64,000 bases of DNA from Williamsia limnetica (GTDB lineage Bacteria > Actinomycetota > Actinomycetes > Mycobacteriales > Mycobacteriaceae): positions 59,760-123,759 of the forward strand of contig NZ_QJSP01000017.1 of NCBI RefSeq assembly GCF_003217475.1, in the 5' to 3' direction. The number at the start of each line of letters is the position of its first letter. Within the stretch, counting starts at the first letter, position 1. This document shows positions 1 through 8,751 of the stretch, piece after piece. The position numbers were made by a program, and so were the translations under genes. The notes below the pieces were generated by a model that saw only the letters and a program-made list of their open reading frames with translations, was not told the origin of the DNA and did not search any database.

Positions 1-160
1 GACGGCTGTGATGATCGTGCTTGTGCTTCTTGAGGTGCTCGGTGAGATCGACGATGCGCTTGGTCAGCATCGCGACCTGAGCTTCAGGAGATCCGGTGTC
101 GGTCTCGTGCAGGCCGTACTCGGCCAGGATGGTCTTCTTCTCTTCAACGGTCAGTGCCAC
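1..160 (-). CDS. rpsO: 30S ribosomal protein S15, 5' part
   Basis: The first 53 codons of S15 are present; the gene runs off the left edge. The product binds 16S rRNA helices in the 30S central domain. The translation from the GTG at 160 reads [20 protein letters not shown] and continues with the family's [12 protein letters not shown] and [10 protein letters not shown] segments. An AGGAG ribosome site lies about 8 nt upstream of the GTG. ribF lies upstream on the same strand across a 188-nt gap, the same neighbour as in mycobacteria. Identification is secure; only the C-terminal part is missing. Confidence 0.95.
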   Translation of the reverse strand, partial: MALTVEEKKTILAEYGLHETDTGSPEAQVAMLTKRIVDLTEHLKKHKHDHHSR

Positions 161-199
161 AGAAACTCCTGGTGATGATGATCGCGTACGTATGTGTGA

Positions 200-236
200 G
201 AGAACCGGGCGATATTTGCCCACCGCCACCGTTCTC
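200..236 (-). promoter_or_regulatory. stem-loop in the rpsO leader
   Basis: Two nested arms can pair: GAGAAC (200-205) with GTTCTC (231-236), and GGGC (207-210) with GCCC (218-221). The structure sits 40-76 nt upstream of the rpsO start in the transcript. S15 is known to repress its own mRNA through structured leaders in several bacteria, so an autoregulatory element is possible. No run of U follows it. The rest of 161-348 shows no gene. Confidence 0.3.
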
Positions 237-348
237 CAGGTGCAGCCGCCGCGAACCGCAGCACACACCAACGAGGAACAGTACAGCCGGATCGACCACG
301 CGGCCAAATCGCTCGGCGACCGAACGTGCGACCGCGAACAGCAAGGTG

Positions 349-1305
349 CTACGGCAACAAGGTCCGAATCTGCTCGACATCGGCTGCGATGTGATCGATG
401 AGCACCTGGACCGAATCGTATTTCTCCTGCGCCCGGATCCGCGCGACGAAATCGACCGCCACGTGCTGGCCGTACAGATCCGCTTTTGTGTCGAGGACGA
501 ACGCCTCGACGGTCCTCGTCCGCCCCGAGAACGTCGGGTTCGTTCCCACGGAGACCGCCGCGCGATAGCTCTCCCCCGGTTCGACCTGGCCGACCACTGG
601 CCCGGCGCCCAGCACGGTGAACCAGGCGGCATAGACCCCGTCGGCCGGGATCGCCGAGTACATCGGCGGCGCGACATTCGCTGTCGGAAAGCCCAGCTCC
701 CGCCCTCGCCCGTCGCCGCGCACGACGACGCCTTCGACGCGGTGGGGTCGACCGAGCGCCTCGGTCGCCGCGGCGACATCACCCGCGTCCACGCAGGATC
801 GGATGTAGGTGGACGAGAAGGTCACGGCGTGTTCGGCCAGCAGTGAGACCGCCTGCACCCCGAACCCGAACTTCTCGCCGAGAGTCCGCAGGACCCCGAC
901 ATCTCCCGCCGCCTTCTTGCCGAACGTGAAGTTGTCGCCGACCACCACCTCTTGCGCGTGCAGCCGCTCCACCAGCACCTCGTGGGCGAAATCTTTCGGA
1001 CTCTGCGCTGCCAACACCGCGGTGAAAGGCATCACGCATAAGACATCGATGCCCAGTTCCTCGGCCAATTCGGCCCGCCGGGTCAGGGTGGAGAGCTGCG
1101 GCGGATGAGTACCCGGACGCACCACTTCCGCGGGATGAGGGTCGAACGTCATCAGGACCGCAGGTACCCCGCGCTCGGTCGCCGCTTTCGTGGCCGTCGT
1201 GATCAGCTGGGCGTGGCCTCGGTGGACGCCGTCGAAGACGCCGATCGTGACCACGCATCTGCCCCAGTCCGCGGGGATATCGTCGAGCCCTCGCCAACGC
1301 AACAC
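349..1305 (-). CDS. ribF: bifunctional riboflavin kinase / FMN adenylyltransferase
   Basis: The enzyme phosphorylates riboflavin to FMN and adenylylates FMN to FAD in the cytosol. The N-terminal adenylyltransferase domain shows [10 protein letters not shown] at residues 22-31 and a LMTFDPHP segment. The C-terminal flavokinase domain shows [11 protein letters not shown] start it at the GTG at 1305, giving [17 protein letters not shown], which matches mycobacterial RibF N-termini. The open frame continues upstream to 1419, but that extension looks non-coding. Length is about 318 aa, normal for the family. It faces a divergent DtxR-type regulator, as in mycobacteria. Confidence 0.94.
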   Translation of the reverse strand: MLRWRGLDDIPADWGRCVVTIGVFDGVHRGHAQLITTATKAATERGVPAVLMTFDPHPAEVVRPGTHPPQLSTLTRRAELAEELGIDVLCVMPFTAVLAAQSPKDFAHEVLVERLHAQEVVVGDNFTFGKKAAGDVGVLRTLGEKFGFGVQAVSLLAEHAVTFSSTYIRSCVDAGDVAAATEALGRPHRVEGVVVRGDGRGRELGFPTANVAPPMYSAIPADGVYAAWFTVLGAGPVVGQVEPGESYRAAVSVGTNPTFSGRTRTVEAFVLDTKADLYGQHVAVDFVARIRAQEKYDSVQVLIDHIAADVEQIRTLLP

Positions 1306-1437
1306 ATCGGTAAGCCTACGACCACACCCCTGCGGCCGCGACACTGCCGCACCGGAGCAGCCCCTCCGATCGCGCCGGTGCTCGATCACCGGCGGTTCCC
1401 CTGCGCGCCCGATCCCCACTCCTGGCCACCCGAGCCC

Positions 1438-1443
1438 TAAACT
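1438..1443 (+). promoter_or_regulatory. candidate -10 element for a leaderless regulator mRNA
   Basis: TAAACT fits the actinobacterial TANNNT -10 pattern and ends 6 nt before the GTG at 1450, the spacing expected when transcription starts at the initiation codon. No Shine-Dalgarno sequence precedes that GTG. The rest of the 1306-1449 divergent gap shows no convincing -35 or clear metal-regulator palindrome. Confidence 0.4.
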
Positions 1444-1449
1444 CGAAGG

Positions 1450-2181
1450 GTGCCGCCATCAACCGATTCCTCGGACGCCGGGAAGGTAACAGTCGACACC
1501 GCAGGCTTGAAGGCGCTGGCCGAACTGTCCTCGGTGACCCAGGACTATCTGAAGGTGATCTGGACCGGACAGGAATGGAAGCCGGAAAAGATCACGACCA
1601 AGATGATCGCCGAGAGGCTCGGCGTCTCACCGTCGACGGCTTCCGAGGCGATCCGAAAGCTCGCCGACCAAGGTCTGGTCGTCCACGAACGCTACGGGTC
1701 CATCACGCTGACCGAGACGGGCCGGATGGCCGCCGTGCTCATGGTTCGCAGACACCGCCTGCTCGAGACGTTCCTGGTCCGAGAGCTGGGGTACGGCTGG
1801 GATGAGGTCCACGACGAGGCCGAGGTGCTCGAACACGCCGTCTCCGACCGCTTTCTGTCCAGGCTGGATGCGAAACTCGACCACCCGACCCGCGATCCCC
1901 ACGGCGATCCGATTCCGGCGCTGGACGGCTCGGTGCCGACGCCCGAGGCGAAGGTGCTGGCCGACCTCGACGCCGGCGTCAGCGGAACCGTCGCCCGGAT
2001 CGCCGATTCAGATCCGGAGATGCTGCGTTATTTCGACTCCGTCGGCATCGCGCTCGATCGCACCATCGTCGTCCGCGAACGGCGTCCGTTTGCCGGCACG
2101 ATCGAGATCTGCATCGACGGTGGGACCCCTATCGACCTGGGCGACATCGCAGCTCAGGCAATTTGGCTGGTGTCCGCGTGA
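1450..2181 (+). CDS. sirR: DtxR-family metal-dependent regulator (MntR/SirR type)
   Basis: This is a predicted metal-responsive transcription repressor of 243 aa. The N-terminal winged helix is clear around residues 25-85 (QDYLKVIW, then TTKMIAERLGVSPSTASEAI). The dimerisation/metal-binding domain follows (LLETFLVRELGYGWDEVHDEAEVLEHAVS), and the C-terminal 80 residues resemble the FeoA/SH3-like domain. The HDEAEVLEH segment holds likely metal ligands. In M. tuberculosis the homologue next to ribF is SirR. The sequence is nearer to the manganese branch than to IdeR, but the metal cannot be read from sequence. A later GTG (MTVDTAGLKALAE) is a possible alternative start. Confidence 0.85.
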   Translation: MPPSTDSSDAGKVTVDTAGLKALAELSSVTQDYLKVIWTGQEWKPEKITTKMIAERLGVSPSTASEAIRKLADQGLVVHERYGSITLTETGRMAAVLMVRRHRLLETFLVRELGYGWDEVHDEAEVLEHAVSDRFLSRLDAKLDHPTRDPHGDPIPALDGSVPTPEAKVLADLDAGVSGTVARIADSDPEMLRYFDSVGIALDRTIVVRERRPFAGTIEICIDGGTPIDLGDIAAQAIWLVSA

Positions 2182-2212
2182 GGGCCCCTGACGGTCCCTG
2201 ACGATTCGGCGA

Positions 2213-3142
2213 TCACTGCCGCAGTGTCGCCGGCCGCACCACCATCACCGACGACGCGCGTCTGCCCTTCTCCTGGAGCAGGGCGATCGTGTGGCCGTCC
2301 GGATCGATGGCAGCATATGTTCCTGCCATCCCGATGGGCTCGAGCCAGCGCCCCTGGCTGATCGACTCGGCTTCCTCCGCACTGATGTTGCGATGGGAGA
2401 ATGCGAACTGCGCGGCATCGTCGATCCCGAGACTGACCGCGGGATCGTCGGCCAGTTCGGTGAGGGTTCGCGCCTCGGCCAGCGTGAAGGGCCCGACTCT
2501 GGTGCGGCGCAACGCGATCAGATGACCGCCGACTCCGAGCGCAGCCCCCAGATCTCGGGCCAGTGATCGAATGTAGGTACCAGCCGAGCACTCGACCTCG
2601 ACCTCGATATCGGTGAACACACCTGTCCCACCGCCGTCCCACGGGGTGAGGGTGATCTTCCCGACCTCGAAACGCGAGACGGTCACCGGGCGGGGCTTCA
2701 ATTCGAAGTCCGCGCCGTCACGGGCAAGCGCATGGGCGCGTTTGCCGTCGACCTTGATGGCGCTGACCCGCGCCGGGATCTGGCTGATGTCGCCGGTGAG
2801 GGTGCGCACCTGCGCTGCGATGCGGTCGTGATCGAGCGCTGCGGAGTCGGTGCGGGTCAGCACCTTTCCCTCGGCGTCATCGGTGTCGGTGTCGGCCCCG
2901 AGGCGGATGGTCGCGGTGTAGGCCTTCGTCGTCAGTGACAGCAGCCCGAGCATCTTGGTGGCTCGTTCCACGCCCAGGACCAGGACACCCGTCGCCATCG
3001 GATCCAGGGTTCCCGCGTGACCGACTTTCCTGGTCTGCAGGAGCTTTCGGCACGCGGCGACAACGTCGTGGCTGGTGACACCCTGCTCTTTGTCGATGAC
3101 CAGCAGTCCGGCACCGTCGAGTCCGGACCTGGGCGCGCTCAT
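2213..3142 (-). CDS. truB: tRNA pseudouridine(55) synthase
   Basis: TruB makes pseudouridine 55 in the T-loop of tRNAs. The motif GHAGTLDPMATGVL (residues 41-54) contains the catalytic Asp47, and later family segments YTATIRLGADTDTDDAEG and CSAGTYIRSLARDLG are present. About 309 aa. The ATG at 3142 overlaps the pptT stop as ATGA, so the two are translationally coupled; the longer open frame to 3184 is an artefact inside pptT. The stop at 2213 converges on the sirR-type gene. truB-pptT-phosphoesterase is the mycobacterial order. Confidence 0.95.
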   Translation of the reverse strand: MSAPRSGLDGAGLLVIDKEQGVTSHDVVAACRKLLQTRKVGHAGTLDPMATGVLVLGVERATKMLGLLSLTTKAYTATIRLGADTDTDDAEGKVLTRTDSAALDHDRIAAQVRTLTGDISQIPARVSAIKVDGKRAHALARDGADFELKPRPVTVSRFEVGKITLTPWDGGGTGVFTDIEVEVECSAGTYIRSLARDLGAALGVGGHLIALRRTRVGPFTLAEARTLTELADDPAVSLGIDDAAQFAFSHRNISAEEAESISQGRWLEPIGMAGTYAAIDPDGHTIALLQEKGRRASSVMVVRPATLRQ

Positions 3143-3792
3143 AGTGCGATCACGGCGATGACCAGCCCCGAGTCGATAAGCCACCGACCATCGAAACCGA
3201 GCAGCGGGTCGCCGCCGTCGACGGTGGTGCCGTCGACGAGTAGTTCGGTGCGGAAGGTCCCCGCGAACTCCTCGGTCCGTTCGAAGGTGATGTGGGCGTC
3301 CTCGAAACCCAGCCAGCGCTTCGTCAGCGGGAACCAGGCCTTGTAGGTCGCCTCCTTGGCGCAGAACAACAACCGGTCCCAGTGCAGATCGTCGCCGCGG
3401 GTGGCGAGAACGTGGCGTTCGGGTTCGACACTGACGTGTTCGAGCACCCCTTCGGGCAGCGGACCGTGCGGCTCTGCGTCCATCCCGAGGGAGCGGACCT
3501 GCATCGCGTAGCCCGCGATGGCGGCGCGGTAGCCGTCGCAGTGGGTGAGACTTCCTACCACCTGCCGCGGCCAGAGCGGTTCGCCTTTCTCACCGCGCAT
3601 GATGGGTACCGGGTCGATTCCCAACTGACCCAATGCCTCTCGAGCACAGTTCCGGGTGGTGACGAACTCCTTGCGGCGCTTGTCCACTGCTCGGGCGATG
3701 AGACCGGCCTCGGCGGCCAGCGGCGCCACATCGGGCATCTCACCGAAGGATTCAGCCACTGCGACCCCGCTGGGCAACAGCTTCTCGATCAT
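3139..3792 (-). CDS. pptT: 4'-phosphopantetheinyl transferase, PptT type
   Basis: PptT transfers 4'-phosphopantetheine from CoA to acyl and peptidyl carrier domains of polyketide, mycolate and siderophore synthases. The 217-aa protein carries GSLTHCDGY (80-88), the magnesium-binding GMDAE (103-107) and FCAKEATYKAWFPLT (143-157). These are the three hallmarks of the Sfp/EntD class rather than the AcpS class. It overlaps the phosphoesterase stop (ATGA at 3792-3789) and its own stop overlaps truB. In M. tuberculosis the adjacent Rv2795c product is reported to affect PptT activity, which makes this coupling meaningful. Confidence 0.93.
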   Translation of the reverse strand: MIEKLLPSGVAVAESFGEMPDVAPLAAEAGLIARAVDKRRKEFVTTRNCAREALGQLGIDPVPIMRGEKGEPLWPRQVVGSLTHCDGYRAAIAGYAMQVRSLGMDAEPHGPLPEGVLEHVSVEPERHVLATRGDDLHWDRLLFCAKEATYKAWFPLTKRWLGFEDAHITFERTEEFAGTFRTELLVDGTTVDGGDPLLGFDGRWLIDSGLVIAVIAL

Positions 3793-4781
3793 GGCGTCCC
3801 GTCTCGCTTCTGCTCCCGCTCCGCGCGGCGTGCTCTGGTGTCCTCGCGTTTCTTGGCCAACTTCTGGGCGAACTCCTCTGCGCGTTCTTTGTAGTCCGGC
3901 GGCAACTCGAACCGCGCACCGTGCTCCGGAAGATGCTCGGGGCGAAGTCCCTCGTCCGGCGCGATCTTGCGAAGCAACGGGTCAGGCAATCCTCGGCGGC
4001 TCCACTCGCGCGGGTAGCCGACCGACACCTCCTCGAACCGGATGTCGTCGTACCAGGTGGTCCGAGGGATGTGCAGATGACCGTAGACGCAACATGAGGC
4101 GTTGTAGCGCTGATGCCAATCGTGGGTGAGTTCACTACCGCACCACAGCGCGAACTCGGGGTACATCAGCGTGTCCGTCGGTTCCCTGCGCAACGGCCAG
4201 TGGTTGATCAGCACCTTCGGCTCGGCAGGGTCGAGTTGGTCGAGCCGCTTCCTGGTCTGCTCGATCCGGGCCCGGCTCCACGCGTCGCGGGTCTGGAATG
4301 GCTCGGGCGAGAGCAAGAACTCGTCGGTCGCGACCACGTTGTTCTCGCGGGCGACGGCAAGGGCCTGCAGCTTGTTGACGGTACCTTTCGGCCGAAAGGT
4401 GTAGTCGTACAACAGGAACATGGGGACCACCCGGACCGGTCGCGAACCGTCACCGGCATCGAACAACGGATAGATGTCCTCGGGCGTCACCACACCGAGG
4501 TCGCGGCACATCTGCACGAGGTAGTCGTAACGTGCCACCCCGTAGATCTGCATCGGATCCTTCGCCGTGGTGTAGAGCTCGTGGTTGCCCGGAGTCCAGA
4601 TCACGGTGTCGAACCGCGCCTTGAGCCGGCGCAGCGTGTCGGAGATGTCGTCGGTGCGCTCGCTCACGTCACCCGCGACGATCAGCCAGTCGCCCTCCTC
4701 TGACGGGTGGATGCGGTCGATCACCGATTCGTTGCCGCGGTGCGCGACATGTAGGTCACTGATCGCCCACAATGTCGCCAT
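3789..4781 (-). CDS. calcineurin-like metallophosphoesterase (Rv2795c-type)
   Basis: This 330-aa cytosolic metallophosphoesterase has all core metal ligands: DLH (D9, H11), GD (D38), GNHE (N66, H67) and a C-terminal GHLH. Its substrate is unknown from sequence. It is the first gene of the phosphoesterase-pptT-truB chain and overlaps pptT by 4 nt. The Rv2795c homologue has been described as a hydrolase counteracting PptT on acyl carrier protein; applying that role here is inference. The C-terminal about 60 residues are charged (KERAEEFAQKLAKKREDTRA) and probably form an exposed helix. Confidence 0.88.
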   Translation of the reverse strand: MATLWAISDLHVAHRGNESVIDRIHPSEEGDWLIVAGDVSERTDDISDTLRRLKARFDTVIWTPGNHELYTTAKDPMQIYGVARYDYLVQMCRDLGVVTPEDIYPLFDAGDGSRPVRVVPMFLLYDYTFRPKGTVNKLQALAVARENNVVATDEFLLSPEPFQTRDAWSRARIEQTRKRLDQLDPAEPKVLINHWPLRREPTDTLMYPEFALWCGSELTHDWHQRYNASCCVYGHLHIPRTTWYDDIRFEEVSVGYPREWSRRGLPDPLLRKIAPDEGLRPEHLPEHGARFELPPDYKERAEEFAQKLAKKREDTRARRAEREQKRDGTP

Positions 4782-4853
4782 GACGTCAGATCCTTCCGGT
4801 AGCCCCCTCCTGCATTTCTACCGGGGTGGTCAAATCGGCCGACTCACCCGCAC

Positions 4854-4925
4854 CACAGATGCACACCGTTGCGCCACAAACACTCGTTCAAACATGTGTC
4901 TGTGACGCAACGGTGTGCATCTGTG
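4854..4925. repeat. long intergenic inverted repeat (hairpin)
   Basis: CACAGATGCACACCGTTGCG (4854-4873) is an exact reverse complement of 4906-4925. Pairing continues inward to about 30 bp per arm with two mismatches, leaving a loop of about 12 nt (4884-4895). It begins 11 nt after the DUF2235 stop and ends 72 nt before the phosphoesterase start. It probably ends transcription of the LuxR-DUF2235 unit, but has no U-tract. It could also be a dispersed palindromic element. Confidence 0.85.
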
Positions 4926-4936
4926 CGTCGACCAGG

Positions 4937-6091
4937 TCAGTCGACCTTCTCCACGCGCGCCGAGGGGTCGAGTCCGTGGTCACCGAGCCACTGGATCCAC
5001 CAGCTCACGTTGACGGCGCTGGGTTCACCCATGTCAGCTGCGTCGGTCCAGCGCCGGTGGGCACCCGAGGCGATCGCGACGCCCCAGTCTTCGGCGCTCG
5101 ACTCCAGCAACCGGCGGTCGCCGCGGAACCGCCAGATCGCCGCCTTGGGGAATCTCCGGAACTTCTGCTGGCCACGGCTGAGGGCATTCATGACTCGGTA
5201 GGCCAGGGTGAGCGAGTTGTGCACCACCAGTGGCGACGACCGTTGCCCTTTCGCCAGCCGTGCGGAGTCGATCACCAGACCACACTGCTTTGCTTCGCCG
5301 ACCATCCAGTTGAGGACGAGATCCGAGAGCGCGCTCTCCTCATATCCGCCGCCGATGTCGGTGTGGACGCCCTCGAACCACACTTGCTTCACATCGGTGA
5401 GGGCGTTCTCGAGTGTCCCGTCATCTCCCCGGACCTGTTGCCAGATGCACGGAGCGAAGGTCCGGCGTTGTTCATCGATGGCCAGCGCCTGCCGCGCACA
5501 CTTGACCCTTTGATTGAGGGTCACGTCGTGGAATTTGTACTTCTGGCGGGACAGGCCCGGGACACCGAGCGCACCGACGGTGTCGAAGACCCCGAGAAAA
5601 CGGATCTCGATGTCCTCATCGGAGTAACAGGAGGTGGCGAAGTCCTCTTTGGCTCGGCGGAAGTCGGGCGAGGGTTCTTCGTCCGGACGTGGGCGCCCGC
5701 GGTAGAGCGAGATCGCGGATCGGAGTTTGTTGTCGGCGAGACCGTCGGGGGTCAACAGCCCGATGGCTTTTGTCATACCGACCAGAGAGCGAGCCGTGTA
5801 CGCGCCGCGGCTGAAGCCGAAGACGAAGACGGAGTCGCCGGGTTCATAGTTCAGCGCCAGAAAACGGTAGGCGCTGACGATGGCCGCATCCAGGCCGATG
5901 CCGAACGCGCCACCCAGGATGCGTTCTGCCGCAGTTGCTCCGGTACCCACCCCGCTTGTGTAGAAGACGATCTGCATGTTGCCGCCGGCAGGCGTGGTCT
6001 CGATGGCACGTGCGATCTTCTCGATGTTGGAGACATACTGGTCGTCGGCGCGTTTCCACGTTCCGTCGCAGCAGATGATCAGATTCTTCAT
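4937..6091 (-). CDS. DUF2235 alpha/beta-hydrolase (T6SS Tle1-like phospholipase fold)
   Basis: The 384-aa protein begins MKNLIICCDGTW, the usual DUF2235 opening, and has the nucleophile motif GFSRGAYTAR with Ser94 in GxSxG. Later conserved segments are FLGVFDTVGALG and VWFEGVHTDIGGGYEES, where the Asp and His of the catalytic triad are expected. DUF2235 proteins include phospholipases such as Tle1 effectors, but no secretion genes are near and there is no signal peptide. An intracellular ester or lipid hydrolase is the safe call. It starts 13 nt after the LuxR gene stop and is very likely cotranscribed with it. The ATG at 6091 fits the family start; the frame upstream of it is LuxR antisense noise. 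Confidence 0.85.
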   Translation of the reverse strand: MKNLIICCDGTWKRADDQYVSNIEKIARAIETTPAGGNMQIVFYTSGVGTGATAAERILGGAFGIGLDAAIVSAYRFLALNYEPGDSVFVFGFSRGAYTARSLVGMTKAIGLLTPDGLADNKLRSAISLYRGRPRPDEEPSPDFRRAKEDFATSCYSDEDIEIRFLGVFDTVGALGVPGLSRQKYKFHDVTLNQRVKCARQALAIDEQRRTFAPCIWQQVRGDDGTLENALTDVKQVWFEGVHTDIGGGYEESALSDLVLNWMVGEAKQCGLVIDSARLAKGQRSSPLVVHNSLTLAYRVMNALSRGQQKFRRFPKAAIWRFRGDRRLLESSAEDWGVAIASGAHRRWTDAADMGEPSAVNVSWWIQWLGDHGLDPSARVEKVD

Positions 6092-6104
6092 ACGCGGGTC
6101 GCCT

Positions 6105-8711
6105 TCAGGTCTCTCGACTGCGTCCGGACAGCAGGGTCGCCAGATCGGCCCTGTCGGTGAGATCGAGCTTGGTGCAGGCTCGGTAGATGTGCCCTTCGAC
6201 GGTGCGCACCGAGACGGTGAGCCTTTCGGCGATGGACCTGTTCGACAGGCCCGCCGCCACCAGAGTGCCGATCTCACGTTCCCGGGCGGTCAGCGGCAAC
6301 GGATTGGCGGCGGCGACCATCGCGGGTGTGCGCAGCCCCCCGCACATTGCTGCGAGTCGGTTGGCCCGCGCCGACGAGGTGGCTAGCGCGGCCCTCTCGC
6401 CCGCACCGCTGTGCGCACTCGCGGCTTGGGCAGATGCGTCGGCCGCCGACGCGATTGCGCCCAGCTCCTCGAACTCGGTCGCGCTGCGATCGAGAAAGGC
6501 TCCGTCGCCGGAGGCCACCGCTGCGGCATGCCGGGCGTAGGCACCGACCAGCACACCGTCGACTCGCCCCATCAGATCGCTGAGCCGAGCGGTGACGGTA
6601 TCGTCCCCGAACCGGGCCGCCGCGTGCAGCGCTTCGGCTTCCACGGCGAACTGACCGGCCACCGAGGCACTGTCCGCCGCGAGTCGGGCACGCGCCGTCG
6701 CCTCTCCTGTCACCCCCTGGGACGCGGCGACCCAGGCCGCCGCGAGTTCCAATTGCGGATCGAACACGGCCACATAGCGTCCGGTGCGTCCGCGGGCGTC
6801 GGTGAGGACGCGCTGAGCGGCATCGGCTTTGCCGAGGGCGGCGTACGACTGGACGAGTCCGATCTGGGCCGGAAATCCCCACGCGGCACCTGCAGTGGTG
6901 TCCAGGGCAGCGAGGCTCTGTTCATATCGGGCGGCGGACTCGCGCAGCCTGCCCCGGGCGAGGTCCACGGTGCCCATCACGATGTTGGCCAGCGCCCAGC
7001 CGAGGAATTGTCCGGCGGTGGAGAACGCGAGATAACGTCCGGCGCGCTGCTGCGCGACATCGAACCCACCGGTCAGGGTCAGGCCCAGAATCTCGCCGAA
7101 ACCTGTCGGGAAGCGGAGTAGTCCGTCGGTCTTGGACTCCACCGCCTGTCCTCGTTCGGCGAGCGCGGCGACCTCGTCGCCCCGACCGGAGAGTGCGCGC
7201 GCCAGACCACCGCTGAAGCATGCCCACTCCACTGCCCACGGGCTGGCGCTCGGCGAGTCGAGGACCACCTGAGCGCGCCGCAACCCTTCCTCGAGCCGAC
7301 CTTCGAACAGCGCACACGCCGACGACATCCCTTCGACCACCAGCAGCAGGGCCGGGTGATCGACCCGCGAGGACACGAGTTCGAGGACCTCGTCGGCGCG
7401 ATCGCTGTCCCCCATGGACCAGAAGAGATTGCCGACACGGGTCAGGCCCCACTGCACCAGTTGGAGCTGATCGAGTGTCGCCGGATCGAAGGCGGTCAGC
7501 ACAGCGTCGGAGTCCTCCGCACGGCCCTGCCACAGCAACGCCCTGGCGAGAAGATCGGCGGCCGCCAGTCCCCCGCCACCGGTGAGCGCCGCCTCTGCGA
7601 ACCGTTCGCCCAGCGGGAGATTGGCCAGGGCGATCGCGTCGTGCGCCGCTGCGCGGAACAGCTCGACATCGAGACTCTGATCGCTGTCGAGTGACAGCTC
7701 CGCCAGCCGGATACGCTCGGACGCCGTGGTGACGCCGTCCGCGAGCAGCGCGGTGACCAGCCGGCCGCGCAGACGTCTTGCCGATGCGATCCCGAGTCGT
7801 CGACGGATGACGTCGCCGAACAGTGGGTGCGTGTAGTGGACGTCGAAGTGTTGTCCGTCCCGCGCGACCCGGATGAGGCCACGGGCCTCGGCGTCGTCGA
7901 CGGCCGCTTCACCGGCGAGTTCGCACAGCACATCGAGGTCGAGCGGTTCGCAGAAGGTGAGGAGCTTGAGTACCGACAGGGCGTCGTCGTCGAGCTGTTC
8001 GATTCTGCCCTCGAGGAGCGAGGCCAGTTCGGAGGTGACCGCCGCTCGACCACGTAGCTGCCACACCCCTCGCACCTGTCGCAAGGCGCCCGACTCGAGT
8101 GCACCCTCCACCAGGTGATGGAGGAACAACGCGTTGCCACCGGAGGCATCCCAGATGACGTCGGCGCTCAGGCCCTCCAGCCGGCCCCCGAGAACCGACT
8201 CGATAAGTTCGAGGCTCTGGGTCTTGCTGAAGGGTGACAGCACGATGCGTACGAGATGGCGGTCTTTCCACAGCGACGTCACGGCATCGGGAACGGTCTC
8301 ACCGCTGCGGACGGTGGCGATGATGCGCACCGCCCGGTCGATGGCGAGCTGGTGGAGCAGGGTGGCGGACAGTTCGTCGAGCAGGTGTGCGTCGTCGACG
8401 CCGATCACCGTGTCTCCCCCGGCCAGGAGCGACTCACGCGCCGCCGACATGAAGGTCACCGGGTCGGTGGCGGTGGTCGGTCCGACCAGGTGCGCGAACG
8501 CGCCCAGGGGGATGCTGCGCGCCGATTCGGTCCCGGCCACCCACCGGACCTGCCCGGGCATCGATCCGGTCGCGTATCGGGCCAGTGTTGTCTTGCCCAC
8601 GCCGGGGTCACCGGTGAGTACCACTCCGAGATCGGCCGTCTCGGAATCGAGAGCCGCCTGGATCGTCCTGAATTCCAAATCGCGTTCGATCAACGGCCAT
8701 GTGCGTGCCAC
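6105..8711 (-). CDS. LuxR-family transcriptional regulator with N-terminal ATPase (LAL type)
   Basis: This is an 868-aa cytosolic regulator. It has a Walker A motif GDPGVGKTT (34-42), a Walker B VIGVDDAH (102-109), a long helical TPR-like middle and a C-terminal LuxR/GerE helix-turn-helix (LTAREREIGTLVAAGLSNRSIA and VSVRTVEGHIYR). Such STAND/LAL proteins are ATP-dependent activators switched on by small ligands. The GTG start at 8711 lies 7 nt after a good -10 element and looks leaderless. The next gene, 13 nt downstream, encodes a DUF2235 hydrolase, which suggests a shared pathway or an effector of the regulator. Confidence 0.9.
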   Translation of the reverse strand: MARTWPLIERDLEFRTIQAALDSETADLGVVLTGDPGVGKTTLARYATGSMPGQVRWVAGTESARSIPLGAFAHLVGPTTATDPVTFMSAARESLLAGGDTVIGVDDAHLLDELSATLLHQLAIDRAVRIIATVRSGETVPDAVTSLWKDRHLVRIVLSPFSKTQSLELIESVLGGRLEGLSADVIWDASGGNALFLHHLVEGALESGALRQVRGVWQLRGRAAVTSELASLLEGRIEQLDDDALSVLKLLTFCEPLDLDVLCELAGEAAVDDAEARGLIRVARDGQHFDVHYTHPLFGDVIRRRLGIASARRLRGRLVTALLADGVTTASERIRLAELSLDSDQSLDVELFRAAAHDAIALANLPLGERFAEAALTGGGGLAAADLLARALLWQGRAEDSDAVLTAFDPATLDQLQLVQWGLTRVGNLFWSMGDSDRADEVLELVSSRVDHPALLLVVEGMSSACALFEGRLEEGLRRAQVVLDSPSASPWAVEWACFSGGLARALSGRGDEVAALAERGQAVESKTDGLLRFPTGFGEILGLTLTGGFDVAQQRAGRYLAFSTAGQFLGWALANIVMGTVDLARGRLRESAARYEQSLAALDTTAGAAWGFPAQIGLVQSYAALGKADAAQRVLTDARGRTGRYVAVFDPQLELAAAWVAASQGVTGEATARARLAADSASVAGQFAVEAEALHAAARFGDDTVTARLSDLMGRVDGVLVGAYARHAAAVASGDGAFLDRSATEFEELGAIASAADASAQAASAHSGAGERAALATSSARANRLAAMCGGLRTPAMVAAANPLPLTAREREIGTLVAAGLSNRSIAERLTVSVRTVEGHIYRACTKLDLTDRADLATLLSGRSRET

Positions 8712-8717
8712 GCAATG

Positions 8718-8723
8718 ATTCTA
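8718..8723 (-). promoter_or_regulatory. -10 element of the LuxR-DUF2235 operon
   Basis: TAGAAT on the minus strand matches TANNNT and ends 6 nt before the GTG at 8711, which places the predicted transcription start on the start codon itself. The -35 region is not canonical (CTCCCT-like), as expected for an activator-dependent promoter. Confidence 0.5.
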
Positions 8724-8751
8724 GGCTGCCCACGCAAGCCGAGGGAGATGA

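Noticed and set aside
1450..2181. IdeR, the main iron regulator
   Set aside because: Domain order fits, but the genomic position matches SirR and the sequence differs from IdeR; iron specificity is not supported.
4937..6091. Type VI secretion effector
   Set aside because: Despite the Tle1-like fold there are no T6SS genes, VgrG/PAAR or immunity gene nearby, and Mycobacteriales lack T6SS.
4826..6160. 444-aa plus-strand open frame over the DUF2235 gene
   Set aside because: It is antisense to a complete DUF2235 protein with an intact catalytic motif.
6105..8711. Quorum-sensing LuxR
   Set aside because: The protein has an ATPase/TPR architecture rather than an autoinducer-binding domain and no LuxI is present.
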